DNA of 64,000 nucleotides. It comes from Erinaceus europaeus. Taxonomy: Eukaryota > Chordata > Mammalia > Eulipotyphla > Erinaceidae. A program made the translations under genes and the position numbers. The stretch spans positions 79,007,118 to 79,071,117 of the forward strand of contig NC_080172.1 in assembly GCF_950295315.1 (NCBI RefSeq), given 5' to 3'. How positions within the stretch are numbered: the stretch's first letter is position 1; every line of letters starts with the position of its first letter. The notes under the pieces were generated by a model. It was not told where the DNA came from. It worked only from the letters and a program-made list of their open reading frames with translations, and did not search any database. Shown piece after piece: positions 22,715 through 33,437 of the stretch.

Positions 22715-23068
22715 GGGAGTCGGGTGGTGGCGCAGTGGGTTAAGCGCACGTGGCGCAAAGTGCAGGGACCGGCATAAGGATCCCAGTTCGAGCCCCCGGC
22801 TCCCCACCTGCAGGGGAGTCGCTTCACGGGCGGTGAAGCAGGTCTGCAGGTGTCTATCTTTCTCTCCCCTCTCTCTCTGTCTTCCCCTCCTCTCTCCATT
22901 TCTCTCTGTCCTATCCAACAACAAAGCAACGTCAACAATGGCAATAATAACCGCAACGAGGCTGCAACAACTAGGGCAACAGAAAAGGGGAAAAATGGCC
23001 TCCAGGAGCGGTGGATTCATGGTGCAGGCATCGAGCCCAGCAATAACCCTGGAGGAAAAAAAAAAAAA
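22715..23068 (+). mobile_element. tRNA-derived SINE, long form with 3' module
   Basis: The best-preserved SINE of the window. A tRNA-like head (GGGAGTCGGG, A box TGGCGCAGTGG, B box near AGTTCGAGCCCC) is followed by the CAGGTCTGCAGGTGTC block, a CT-rich tract, a CAACAA-rich part and a 3' module from ATGGCCTCCAGGAGC to CCTGGAGG, then an A tail. An 18-bp perfect direct repeat AAAAGCTTAGACCAGGGA (22701-22718 and 23069-23086) flanks it, the last four bases merging with the SINE start. It is inserted in L1 F. Many CpGs survive, so it is young. Confidence 0.95.
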
Positions 23069-24985
23069 AAAAGCTTAGACCAGGGAGAACATAAGCAACC
23101 AGTGACACAGCTATATATAAATAATGTCAAAGGACATACATTATGGTGATGTTGTGTATGATACAGCAAATCCTAACAAAGGGATATTTCAAAGTTAACC
23201 CAAATGCCAAATAATGTGATTATAGCAATAACTATCTACTGTCTTCTTAACCCTAAGATAGCAGGAACCTCCGGTTTCCTCTATAGAGACTACAGTTCCC
23301 CCCTTCCTGGAACCTCTAGGGTGGAGCTCACTTTCCTGCATGTTTGTCTCAATTCATACCAAATTATATTGTATCTGCTGATCCTAACCTAATCAACACA
23401 ATGAGTACCACCTCAGCATGCTTCAATTCAGACTGTGTCCTGAGACATCATGCATGTAATGTCAACCCTTTACTCTCATTACTCAGGTGAGACCTTTTCT
23501 TTCACAGCATTATTTAATTCCATTCCAGGTGGTTCACTTCCTAACAAAGTCCCTAAGCCTAGATATAGGCCAGATCCCATAAGACAGAGCATATGTTCAC
23601 ATGTTTCCATAATTCAGGGCAAAATATATTCCTGAAAGCAAAATTACACAATAGTCTGTAGTGAGTCAGTATCAAGTTCATAATGAAATAGTGTCTAATT
23701 AGACTCAGATACCCTTCTCAGCTACTTCCTATTACAGTTCTCTCACTCACGCCAAAGCTAACCTCATCAAAGCAAGGACTTCAAAAGCTGAATAAGGGCA
23801 AGAGACTGGCATACTTTAATGATGACTTTTTAGTCACTATCAGGCCCCCCGATCTGCTGGGGCCCTATTCAGGTAGTCCTGAGATTCCCAAATAGACATG
23901 ATGGGTCTATACCTCAAATAAATCCCTCTATCCATTGTTACAAGTCATCTCTATCAGGAACAACATGATAGACCCCAGTCTGGGCCCTTCCATAGGACCT
24001 TGCCCTCAACTTGGATCAACAATGGTAGATAATGTTCCATCCTCCGAAAGGAGGATGGGACAATATAGTCTATGCTACACTTAAAGAATATAGGCCCTGA
24101 TATTGGGGCAGCTTGGAACCCTCCTACTTATGAACACAGAATGTGAGCTCAGATCTACAGGGATGCAGAGGTTACATAGGTTCTTAAGCTGAATATGGGC
24201 CCCAGATCACATCAAATTGATGGGGTTTACAGTCTACAATATTTATACCCCTTTCCCATATTTGGGAGCTACTCTCTTCCCTGATGCAGCTTTCTGGTCC
24301 TTTTTCCATCCATGACATCATCTCCCCAGACAATAATTAGGATCCACCTGTATATTAGATTTCAGGCTCAGGCATTAAAAAAAAAAAAAAAAAAAAAAAA
24401 ACCTAGTATAGCCACAGGCCCTTTGGAATATAATTAAAAGATGCCTACTAGCTATCTACAAAATAGAGGACCCCTAACTCTTCATTTGCACTATTCCAAC
24501 CTTTAGGTCCATGGTTGGTCAACAATTTCTTTGGCTTTGTATGTTAACTCTCTTTTTTCAGCCAGCAGGTTCCAGATGCTAGCATGATGCCAACCAGACT
24601 TCCCTAGATAGACAATCACACCAATGTGTCCTGGAGCTCTGCTTCCCCAGAGCCCTTCCCCACTAGGGAAATAGAGAGACAGGCTGGGAGTATGGATTGA
24701 CCTGTCAATCCCCATGTTCAGCAGGGAAGCAATTACAGAAGCCACACCTTCAACCTTCTGCATCCCACAATGACCTTGGATCCATACTCCCAGAGTGTTA
24801 AAGGATAGGAAAGTTATCAGGGGAGGGGAGGGGATACAGAGTTCTGGTGGTGGGAATTGTGTGAAGTTGTACCCCTTTTATCCTATGGTTTAGTCAGTGT
24901 TTCCTTTTTATAAATAAAAAAATTCAATAATAATAATAATAAAGTAAACTACCAGACATTTTGCTGGCTGGGAGACAAAGTTTGT

Positions 24986-25045
24986 TCCCCCTTTCTCCTT
25001 CTCTCTCTCTCTCTCTTTCTTTCTTTCTCCCTTTCTCTTTTTTTG
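24986..25045 (+). repeat. pyrimidine simple repeat
   Basis: CTCTCTCT then TTTCTTTC-type low-complexity tract just right of L1 F. Confidence 0.8.
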
Positions 25046-25318
25046 TTTACTTTTTCTGCCATCCTACTTGAGAATTATTTGATTTCTTGAACCTGTGAAT
25101 TTTATCTTTTATCACTTCTGAAAAATACTATAATACTATCTTCCTAAAATAAGGCCTTAAAAAAACGTTATCATTGCCATACTTAAATACTCATGGTTAT
25201 CTCCATTTGTTTGCATTTCCTGGGTGTGGTCTGGATGTTTTTGTCTTTCTAATCTAGTTTTAGCAGTTTTCTCATTAGTCAATTTAAACTCTTGTCAAAA
25301 CTATTCACTGTATTTACA

Positions 25319-25551
25319 CCAAACAAATTGTTGAGCAATTATGGAGGATCCCAGTTTGAGGCCCGTCTCTCAGCCTGCAGAGGAATTGCTTCACAAGTGA
25401 AGCAGGTCTGCAGGTGTCTTATCTTCTCTCCCCATCTTCCCCTCCCCTCTCCATTTCTCTCTGTCCTATCCAGCAATGGCGACATCAATAACGATAATAA
25501 CTACAATAATAAAACAAGGGCAACAGAAAGGAAATAAATAAATAAATATTT
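25319..25551 (+). mobile_element. 5'-truncated SINE fused to an L1 3'UTR scrap
   Basis: From 25345 the sequence is the SINE body (GGATCCCAGTTTGAG, GCTTCACAAGTGAAGCAGG, CT-rich tract, AACAAGGGCAACAG, AAATAAATAAAT tail) without most of the tRNA-like head. Immediately upstream, 25319-25345 matches 27 bases of the antisense L1 3'UTR (AAACAAATTGTTGAGCAAT, as at 5612). The abrupt junction suggests a chimera formed by template switching, or two truncated insertions side by side. Confidence 0.65.
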
Positions 25552-25552
25552 T

Positions 25553-25702
25553 AAAAAGAGAGAGAGAGAGACAGAGAGGCAGCTGCAGCATCACTTCACC
25601 ACTTGTGAAGCTGTCCCTTTGCAAACAAACCTGGAGCTTGAAATTGGGTCTTTGTGCGCTGGAATATGTGCTCTCCACCAGTTGTGCCTTCACTTATCCC
25701 CA
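25553..25702 (-). mobile_element. old tRNA-derived SINE
   Basis: Reverse-oriented SINE remnant with an AGAGAG-rich body, GCAGCTGCAGCATCACTTCACCACTTGTGAAGC and a degenerate head. Strongly diverged. Confidence 0.65.
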
Positions 25703-25784
25703 ACTGATTTCTATGTGGTAAACTGCAGAAAGCACTAGCTTCCAAAGTTTTGCTTTTCAGTTTTATACATTCTATTTAGTTAAT

Positions 25785-25960
25785 TTTTTATGTTTTGTTT
25801 TGTTTTTAGATAGGGACAAAGAAGTAGAGTGGCAGAGAGAGAATAAAAGAGATCACAGCACAGAAGCTTCTTCCTTCAGTGCTGTGGGGATTGAGCTCAA
25901 ACCTGGCTTGAGCACATACTGTAGCACTGCGCTATCCAAGTGAGCTGCTTCATTAGCCCC
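25785..25960 (-). mobile_element. old SINE, second family
   Basis: Reverse-oriented: AGATAGGGACAAAGAAGTAGAGTGGCAGAG, then CAGTGCTGTGGGGATTGAGCTC and GCACTGCGCTATCCAAGTGAGC. It matches the layout of another diverged SINE family (compare 34815-35000 and 50655-50838). Confidence 0.6.
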
Positions 25961-26024
25961 ATTTAGTTATTTGATAAAAATATAATTACTGTAATATTTC
26001 CTCTTTCTTGGAGTGCCTTATAAT

Positions 26025-26160
26025 ATTTTTTATTTTTGATTTACTTATTTATTATGAGAGAGATCAGTACACTGTTTGACTCTGGAATATGACAGTATTG
26101 GGGATTAAACTTGAGGCCTTTGGATCCTTAGACATTCATGGTCTGTATTCTGTATAGGTT
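26025..26160 (-). mobile_element. old SINE, GAGCTGAGCAGTG family
   Basis: Reverse complement of the type seen at 45578: GAGAGAGATCAGTACACTGTTTGACTCTGG, then GGGATTAAACTTGAGGCCTTTGG. A pure CT/TC tract follows at 26164-26213. Confidence 0.55.
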
Positions 26161-26163
26161 GAG

Positions 26164-26168
26164 CTCCC

Positions 26169-26213
<45 letters not shown>
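26164..26213 (+). repeat. (CT)n microsatellite
   Basis: Almost uninterrupted CT dinucleotides over 50 bases. Confidence 0.9.
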
Positions 26214-26214
<1 letters not shown>

Positions 26215-26221
26215 GTTTCTG

Positions 26222-26600
26222 AATATATTTTTTCTTTTTTAATTTTTTTTAATTTAAAAAAGGATAAATTAACAAAACCATAGGATAGGAGGGGTACAAC
26301 TCCACACAATTCCCACCACCAGATCTCCATATCCCATCCCCTCCCCTGATAGTTTTCCTATTCTTTATCCCTCTGGGAGTATGGACCCAAGGTCATTGTG
26401 GGTGGCAGAAGGTGGAAAGTCTGGCTTCTGTAATTGATGAACATGGGCATTGACTGGTTGGTTCATTACTCCCAGCCTGCCTCTCTCTTTCCCTAGTGGG
26501 GTGGGGCTCTGGGGAAGTGGAGCTCCAGGACACATTGGTGAGGTCACCTGTCCTGGGAAGTCTGGCCGGCATCATGCTGGCATCTGGAACCTTGTGGCAG
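26222..26600 (-). mobile_element. 5'-truncated L1 3'UTR
   Basis: Minus-strand L1 end: T/A-rich tail, CCATAGGATAGGAGGGGTACAA, CCCTCTGGGAGTATGGACCC, ending near CTGGCATCTGGAACC. About 60 further bases of unclear origin separate this from GAATACATTTT (26667-26677), a possible partner of GAATATATTTT (26220-26230) as TSD. Confidence 0.9.
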
Positions 26601-27806
26601 ATCCAGAGGATTTGGGGTTGCAGGCTGCTGTCTCTTGGAGCTCACAGTAGCTTGGCTCCACCCTGGAATACATTTTAAATTAGTCTTTACTTTTAAAGAT
26701 ACTAGCCTTTTTAATATTTCAATATTTAAAGCTTTTCATAACTGATTTTTTTTCTTTATTGCTTTTCCTGATCTTAGGTGTAGTGCAATATTTTCTTCAG
26801 TATTTAATGTTCTTTTTCTTTTGTAAAAATGCTTGTTTTTTCTCTCAGAGTTTATTGTAGGTACAATTAGAGGCCTGGGATGAAGGTGCACCTCTATCCT
26901 AGATATAATTTATACTTTCTGTGCCCAAAGTATGGGAGTACTTTAGATTTATGTGTGTTTCAAACCACTGTTAAGAGCTACTAAATCCACTTGAGGGCTA
27001 ACTAATATTTATAACTTCTTGGCTGTTATTTTGATTTTTCTCTTGATCTGATTTGCTTTTGACAATGTCCTTTTCATCCCCAGAAGCTAGAGGGGGCTAA
27101 CATTACACTGATCACAATGAAGATCTTCCGCTCATTGTCATTGAGATAGGGACTCAGACTTTGCTCATGGACTCAGGATGGTATTGCTCGAGCCCAGGAG
27201 TCCACATAGTCCAATGTTCATTATCACCAGATCAGCAAATGATCTCAACACACTATCAAGAAATAACTTTATTTTGCCCTATGATCCAACTTCTTTCATT
27301 GATCTAAGAAGAATTGTTAGTTTTTCAGTTTGTTCTTTTTTTTTTTTACTTGCTGTTAGAATGGAATGGCAACTTCCAAGCTTCTGACATGCTACACCAT
27401 AAATCCTTTGAGAGCTGGGAATTGTTGACATAGTCTAGACTTGTGTTGATTGAATACTTTCAAATCTCTTTTTAGTTTAAATGTATCTTTACAAAAAAAG
27501 TATCCCATTGGTTCTTCTACTAAAGCTTTTTATAGCTAGTTTCACAACTCTTTCCTACATTTTTTTAAAACTTCTATTATCTTTGGAATTTAGAGAAATA
27601 TTTCTTATTATTTGTAGCAATGTATTTGCCAAGTGAATATTCTACATTTGAAAACATAAACTGATGGAACTCAAAATTATTTCTTCTTCTATAATTCCAG
27701 TTACGTGTCTGGTTCCTTGTGTTTTTCACTTATTCTTTTCCCATGGTGTCTGGGAATGGCACCTTTTCTTATCGTTCTGGTCAAATTTTTATTCACAGAC
27801 ATCTTT
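26601..27806. other. no recognised feature
   Basis: AT-rich sequence. A short segment near 27060-27240 is less AT-rich but matches nothing I know. Confidence 0.35.
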
Positions 27807-27842
27807 ATCTTTCCTGTTTTTCTATTTTAATTCTTTAATATT

Positions 27843-28110
27843 TTAAAATATTTATTTATTTCCTTTTGTTGCCCTTGTTTTATTGTTATTGTTATTAATG
27901 TTGGCATTGTTGGATAGGACAGAAAGAAATGGAGACAGGAGGGAAAGACAGAGAGGAAGAAAGATAGACAGAGAGGGAGAGAGAAAGATAGACAACTGTG
28001 AAGCGACTCCCTTGCAGGTGGGGAGCCGGGGGCTTGAATCGGGATCCTTATGCTGGTCCTTGCGTTTTAAGCCACCTGCACTTAACCTGCTGTGCTACAG
28101 CCCGACTCCC
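27843..28110 (-). mobile_element. tRNA-derived SINE, short form
   Basis: Reverse-oriented SINE without the 3' module. ATCTTTCCTGTTTTT occurs on both sides (27807-27821 and 28111-28125), a perfect 15-bp TSD; a degenerate A/T tail lies between the left copy and the body. Confidence 0.92.
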
Positions 28111-28552
28111 ATCTTTCCTGTTTTTATAGAAGTAAATATTTCATGCCCCCCTGATTTCTTTTTTTTCTAATGCACTTTTAATTATCTATTGTTCATCTCT
28201 ATTATATGAGAACAAGTTAATGTGAGAATCAAGACAAAATTTTATATTGGCCTTATCCATCATTACCTGTAGGACTCAAACTGTGCGACCTGATTTCCCT
28301 CTACTTACATATTCATAATTTGGTGGATTCAATTCACTCAGATGGCCCTTATTCAGAAATCACAACATTAAATAATCTAGTAAAAAAAATCACAAATGTG
28401 AATGGCTTATTATCAGTTGCCATTTGGATTCTTCTCATCAAAGAATGGAAGCTTTCAACATAATGGGATTCTTATTCTTATTGTTTTTAGGTTTTTGTTT
28501 TTTTTTGTCCCCATCAGGAGTAAAAGTACAGTTAATTGCCCAACTCAGTACA

Positions 28553-29039
28553 ACTCTTTTTTTTTAATTGATTTACTAATGATCGACAAGACAATAGGAT
28601 GAGAGGGGTACAATTCTACACAACTTCCACCACTGGAGTTCCATATCACATTCCCTCCATTGGAAGCTTTCCTATTCTCTGGGAGTATGGACCCAGGGTC
28701 ATTATGTGGTGCAGCAGGTGGGAGATCTGGCTTTTGTAATTGCTTCACCACTGGACATGGGCATTGGCAGGTCTATCCATATTCCCACATTGTTTCTATC
28801 TTTCCCTAGAAGGGAAAGGTGGGATTCCAGGACACACTGATCAAGTCATCTGCCCAGGGAATTAGGCTGATGTTATGGTAGCATCTGCAATTTGGTGACT
28901 GAAAAGGATTAAGATATAAAGCAGAACAAATTGTTTCATAGTCAGGAACCAAAAGGAAAGAATGCAGCAAATGAAATTTTGGAACTTCGTTTTGGAAAAA
29001 GCTAGAAAGTCTATTTTAAGTATATTCCAAGGAGCCCAT
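28553..29039 (-). mobile_element. L1 E 3'UTR, 3' part
   Basis: A diverged minus-strand L1 3'UTR (GGGAGTATGGACCCAGGG, AGAACAAATTGTTTC, GGAAAAAGCTAGAAAG). It breaks off at CATGACTTTACTAATTTT and resumes at 33453 with GCCTGATCC. The two parts join in the order seen in the uninterrupted homologue at 24230-24420 (opposite strand). Confidence 0.85.
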
Positions 29040-29054
29040 GACTTTACTAATTTT
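29040..29054. repeat. target-site duplication of L1 D, left copy
   Basis: GACTTTACTAATTTT, identical to 33438-33452. It duplicates a target in the L1 E 3'UTR. Confidence 0.85.
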
Positions 29055-29628
29055 TCTTTTACCATTGTAGAATACTGACTTTATTAATTTTTTTTACTTG
29101 ACAGAACACCACAAATTTAGCAGCTTAAACAATGTTCACTTATCATCCAGTTTTCACAGGTGAGCAGCTAGGGTGCAGTTTGATCAGGTTCTCTGCTTAG
29201 GGGCTCACAAGGCTGAACTTAAGGTATCTGCTGGGCTGTGTTCTCACTGACACGTGGCATCCTCTTCCATGCTGTTGACAGACAGCTCCTTGTGGCTGTA
29301 GGACTGAGGTTTAATTTTTTTCCCTCTGGCAGTTGATCTGGATTACTCAGTTCCTAGAAGGGAATTTTATGTATTATGACATTCCCAAGGGAATAACTAT
29401 ACTGTGATGCTTATAAGTCCTGTCCACGTTTCAGGGGAAGGGTATGTGTGCCAGGCATCAGAAGTCTTGAAGGACCATCGTAAAACTCCACTCAGTCATA
29501 GCCATTAAGCCATCAAACATGCTCAGGACCAAGATTTTAGCCATGTGTAAATCAGAGAGTGACAATGGGAAATACGAATGAGATTGTGATTATATCCCAG
29601 GAATTCTTTTTTTTTAATTATTTATTTT
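29055..29628 (-). mobile_element. probable 3'-transduced segment of L1 D
   Basis: On the minus strand this follows the L1 D 3' end and its weak A-rich tail. It ends in AATAAA (complement of 29080-29085), 20 bases before an A-rich tail (complement of 29051-29060) and then the TSD. That is the structure expected when L1 transcription reads through its own poly(A) signal into flanking DNA. The transduced DNA itself looks like an old mammalian repeat (ACAGAACACCACAAATTTAGCAGC). Confidence 0.7.
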
Positions 29629-29643
29629 TTAATTATTTTTCTT

Positions 29644-29925
29644 TTTTTTAATTATATTTATTTATTTATTCCCTTTTGTTGTCCTTGTTGTTTTGTTGTT
29701 GTGGCCATCATTGATGTCGTCGTTGCTGAATAGGACAGAGAGAAATGGAGAGAGGAGGGGAAGACAGAGAGGGGGAGAGAAAGACAGACACCTGCAGACC
29801 TGCTTCACTGCCTGTGAAGCGACCTCCCCGCAGGTGGGGAGCCGGGGCTCGAACTGGGATCCTTCTGCCGGTCCCTGTGCTTTGCACCACATGCACTTAA
29901 CCCACTGAGCCACTGCCTGACTCCC
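29644..29925 (-). mobile_element. tRNA-derived SINE, short form, in L1 D tail
   Basis: Reverse-oriented well-preserved SINE (CCACTGCCTGACTCCC head end). Perfect 15-bp TSD TTAATTATTTTTCTT at 29629-29643 and 29926-29940. It inserted into the T-rich (poly(A)) tail of L1 D. Confidence 0.93.
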
Positions 29926-29940
29926 TTAATTATTTTTCTT

Positions 29941-30055
29941 ATTGGGAGATTAATGTTTTGCATTCAAAAGTAAATATAATAGTTTGTACATGCATAACAT
30001 TTCTCAGTTTTCCACATAACAATACAACCTGCACTAGGTCCTCTGTCAACCTTTT
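29941..30055 (-). mobile_element. L1 D 3'UTR end (left part)
   Basis: ATTGGGAGATTAATGTTTTGC to CCTCTGTCAACC: the same 3' end as L1 C (30060-30185) in a more diverged form. It is interrupted by L1 C and continues for 15 bases at 33423-33437, where it is 5'-truncated. Confidence 0.85.
30040..30055. repeat. target-site duplication of L1 C, left copy
   Basis: CCTCTGTCAACCTTTT, 16 bases identical to 33407-33422. Confidence 0.9.
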
Positions 30056-30293
30056 TTTATTTTTAATGTCTTTATTGGGGAATTAATGTTTTACATTCAA
30101 CAGTAAAGATAATAGTTTGTACATGCATAACATTTCCCAGTTTTCCATATAACATTACAACCACCACTAGTTCTCTTGTCATCCTTTTTGAACCTGTATT
30201 CGACCCCTACACATCCCAGAGTCCTTTACTTTGGTGCAATATGCCAATTCCAGTTCAGTTTCTACTTGTGTTTTGTCTTCTGATCTTGTTTTT

Positions 30294-32200
30294 TCAACTT
30301 CTGCCAGAGAGTGAGATCATCCCGTATTCATCCTTCTGTTTCTGACTTATTTCACTTAACATGAATTTTTCAAGGTCCATCCATTGGCTGAAAACGGTGA
30401 AGTCACCATTTTTAATAGCTGAGTAGTATTCCATTGTGTTTATATACCACAACTTGCTCTGCCACCCATCTGTTGTTGGACACCTGGGTTGCTTCCAGGT
30501 TTTGGCTATTACAAATTGTGCTGCTAAGAACATATGTGTACACAGATCTTTTTGGATGGGTGTGTTGGGTTCCTTAGGATATGTCCCAGGAGAGAAATTG
30601 CATGATCATAGGGTAGGTTCATTTCTAGCCTTCTGAGAGTTCTCCAGACTGTTCTCCACAGAGGTACACCAGCAGTGCAAGAGGGTTCCTTTGATCCCAA
30701 AACCTCTCCAGCATTTATTACTGTTACCTTTCTGATGTATGACATTCTCAGAGGAGTGAAGTGGTATCTCATTGTTGTCTTTATTTGCATTTCTCTGACA
30801 ATCAGAGACTTGGAGCATTTTTTCATGTTTTTTTTCAGCCTTTTGGATCTCTTCTGTGGTGAATACTCTGTCCTCTCCCCATTTTTGAATGGAGTTATTT
30901 GCTTTCTTGTGGTTGAGTTTGGCAAGCTCTTTATATATTTTGGTTATTAGCCTCTCGTCTGATGCATGGCATGTAAAGATCTTCTCCCATTCTGTGAGGG
31001 GTCTCTTGGTTTCTTTTGCTTTGCAGAAGGTTTTTAATTTCATGTAGTCCCATAGGTTTATGCTTGCCTTAGTCTTATTTGTAATTGGATGTGTTTCATT
31101 GAAGATGTCTTTAAAATTTATGTGGAAAAGAGTCTGCCAATATTTTCCTCTAAGTATCTGATAGTTTCTGGTCTAACATCCAAGTCCTTGATCCACTTGG
31201 AATTTCCTTTTCATCTGGTGAAATATAGTGGTTCAGTTTCATTCTTCTGCATGTTTCAACCCTTTTTTTCCAACACCATTTGTTGAAGAGACTCTGCTTT
31301 CCCCATTTAAGAGTCTGGGCACCTTTGTCAAAGATTAGATGTCCATAGGTAGGGGGGCTTACTTCCAGGCTCTCAGTTCTATTCCACTGGTCAGTGTGTC
31401 TATTCATGTTCAAGTACCAAGCAGTTTTGATGACAATGGCCCTATAATACAATTTGAGATCTGGGAGTGTGACGTTCTGTTTTTTCTTATCAAGATTGTT
31501 TTGGCAATTCTAGGTCTTTTCTATTCCCAGATAAACACTTCTGGCATATGGTCTATTCTCCTAAAATGTGGTTGGATCTTGATGGGGATAGCATTAAATT
31601 TGTATATGGCTCTGGGTAGAATATTCATTTTGATGATGTTGACTTCTTCCAACCCATGAACATGGAATTTCTTTCCACTTCTTTGTGTCTTTTTCAATTT
31701 CCTTGAGTAGTGACTCATAATTTTCAATATACAAGTCTTTCATTTCTTTGATTAGGTTTACTCCTAGATATTTTATTGTTTTTATTGCTATAGTAAAAGG
31801 AATTGCTTTCTGGATTTCAACTTCTTCTACCTTAGTGTTTGCATAGAGGAATGCTACTGACTTTTGAATGTTAATTTTGTAGCCTGACACCTTACTGTAT
31901 TGCCTGTTGATTTCCAAAAGCTTCTTGATGGATTCCTTATGTTTTTCTAGGTATACTATCATGTCATCTGCAAATAGGGAGAGTTTGACTTCTTATCTTC
32001 CAATCTGTATCCCTTAAATTCCTTGCTCCACCTTGATTGCTATGGCAAGAACTTCCGACACTATGTTGAATAATAATAGTTATAGTGGGTAGCCCTGTCT
32101 AGTACCTGATATGAGGGGAAATGCTTCCAATTTTCACCATTGAGTATGATGTTGGCTGTAGGTTTGATATATATATAGACTCCACTATTAAGAATCTCTT
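30294..32200 (-). pseudogene. L1 C ORF2 remnant
   Basis: Fragments in several frames match L1 B ORF2 from about residue 630 (KIVESIY) to the end. Recognisable are the RT region ([17 protein letters not shown] is partly preserved), [27 protein letters not shown], the C-terminal CWRG motif and MEYYSAIKN. Multiple frameshifts and stops. The endonuclease and the front half of the RT domain are absent. Confidence 0.9.
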
Positions 32201-32204
32201 ATCT

Positions 32205-32626
32205 CTTTTTGAGATCTCTTACTTCTTTTTTAGTTGTCTCTAATTTGTCCTCCATCTTGCAAATTCTGTCTTCAGCCTCATTTATTCTATACTCTTTCCC
32301 CTCTACTGTTTTCTGGAGTTCATCTATTTTGTTACCCTGTTCTGATACTGTTTTAGCTTTTTCAGCTATTTGTGTTCTTAGCTGAGCTCTTTCAGCTTTC
32401 AGCTCTCTAATAGCCTTGAGATAGTGTTTTCTTCCAGGGTCTCATTTGTTGTTTCTGCATTTCTGATGACAATTCTTTCAAACTCTTTACTCACTCCTGT
32501 GATTATTTCCTTAACTAGTGGTTGGATGTAGACCTCATTATTTTCTGCTTCAATCTTTGGGGGGCTTTGAGCTGGACTCTTGTCCTGGTTCATTTCTCCA
32601 ATATTTCTTCTTGTTGGTTTAGCCAT
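32205..32626 (-). pseudogene. L1 C ORF1 N-terminal remnant
   Basis: It starts MAKPTRRNIGEMNQDKSPAQ (compare MGRLKTNKTATPMNEDKSPE of L1 B) and continues, with frameshifts, to the coiled coil (KMEDKLETTKKEVRDLKKR), where it is fused to ORF2 sequence. The RNA-binding and C-terminal domains are missing. Confidence 0.85.
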
Positions 32627-33406
32627 TCTTATATAGTATGTTATGAGGTCCCTCTCTCAGTCCTTTTCAAATTACTGATCACTCTTGCCTGGACTGACTA
32701 ATTAATGTCTAAGCAAGGTACTTAAAGGGTTCACAGTTGTTGAAATTGACAGTTATTTCAATAGTATTTTAATTCCTGAGTTGGAGCTCAGTGGCTTAAA
32801 AGTCTCTTTTGTTCTTTTTCTTCTTGTAGGCTATGGGAGCCTGAGGGCTTCTGAACTCTAAGTAGGCTTCTTAGCTTAATCACTGACTCCTGACCAAGAG
32901 ATAAAGCAGGGTAGGGCAGAGATAATCCAATAATTATGCAAAGAGACTTTCACAGCTGCATCAGTAGGCCACTGAGGTATAGATCTTCTCCTGAGTTTCT
33001 TGGTTAGTTCTTGACCCCTGGTGTCAGCACAGGGCCTCCCTGCCACTGCTCCAGATTCTGAGGGCAGTAGCAATGGATACTAACAGTTGCATTTGGTGAG
33101 TCTTTGGGGAGTCCTCTCCTCCCTTCAGTCATCTTTTTGTTGGTGAAACAGACTGGAGGTGGTGTCTCCACTGGTAAACTGTTGGACTGTTACCAGACAC
33201 TTAATCTCTCCCTTGGCTCCTCTCTGTCCATGAGCCACATGTGTTTTCACTCACCAGTGATTTGGTAGGTTCCTGAAGTCATTCTAGTCCTGTCTTCTTG
33301 CAGTCACAGATGGTTTCCTTTGGTATTCCTAGTTGACCCAGGAGAAGAGAGAAACATAGCTGCTGCTACTCCATAGCCCTGCCTCCAGAAGTCCTCAATT
33401 TTCATC
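32627..33406 (-). promoter_or_regulatory. L1 C 5'UTR
   Basis: About 780 bases upstream of the ORF1 remnant. The L1-sense start carries GGAGGCAGGGCTATGGAGTA, reminiscent of other L1 5' ends, and lies directly against the TSD, so the element is 5'-complete. It is unlike the 5'UTR of L1 A and B. Confidence 0.7.
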
Positions 33407-33422
33407 CCTCTGTCAACCTTTT
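33407..33422. repeat. target-site duplication of L1 C, right copy
   Basis: CCTCTGTCAACCTTTT; see 30040-30055. Confidence 0.9.
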
Positions 33423-33437
33423 CCAGGACCTGTATTC

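Larger units (their letters stand above)
21755..24940 (+). mobile_element. L1 F: 5' end joined to ORF2 C-terminus and 3'UTR
   Basis: The left end GGGACAGAGCCAAGATGAAG looks like an L1 5' start (compare the AGCCAAGATGG start of many L1s). After only about 290 bases the sequence becomes the last 112 codons of ORF2 (from about 22046, ACGGACCTTCCATATGACCC; stop at 22380), then a long 3'UTR ending in an A/AAT tail. Flanking repeats AAAGTAACCTACCAG (21740-21754) and AAAGTAAACTACCAG (24941-24955) differ at one base and bracket the whole unit. A SINE (22715-23068) is inserted in the 3'UTR. Confidence 0.85.
30056..33406 (-). mobile_element. L1 C: 5'-complete but internally deleted L1
   Basis: In L1 sense: 5'UTR (33406-32627), start of ORF1 (32626-about 32205), a jump, the C-terminal half of ORF2 (about 32200-30294), a short 3'UTR and an A-rich tail. 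A perfect 16-bp TSD surrounds it. The 3'UTR (GGGGAATTAATGTTTTAC, CATGCATAACATTTCCC) is a different subfamily from L1 A and B. Confidence 0.88.
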
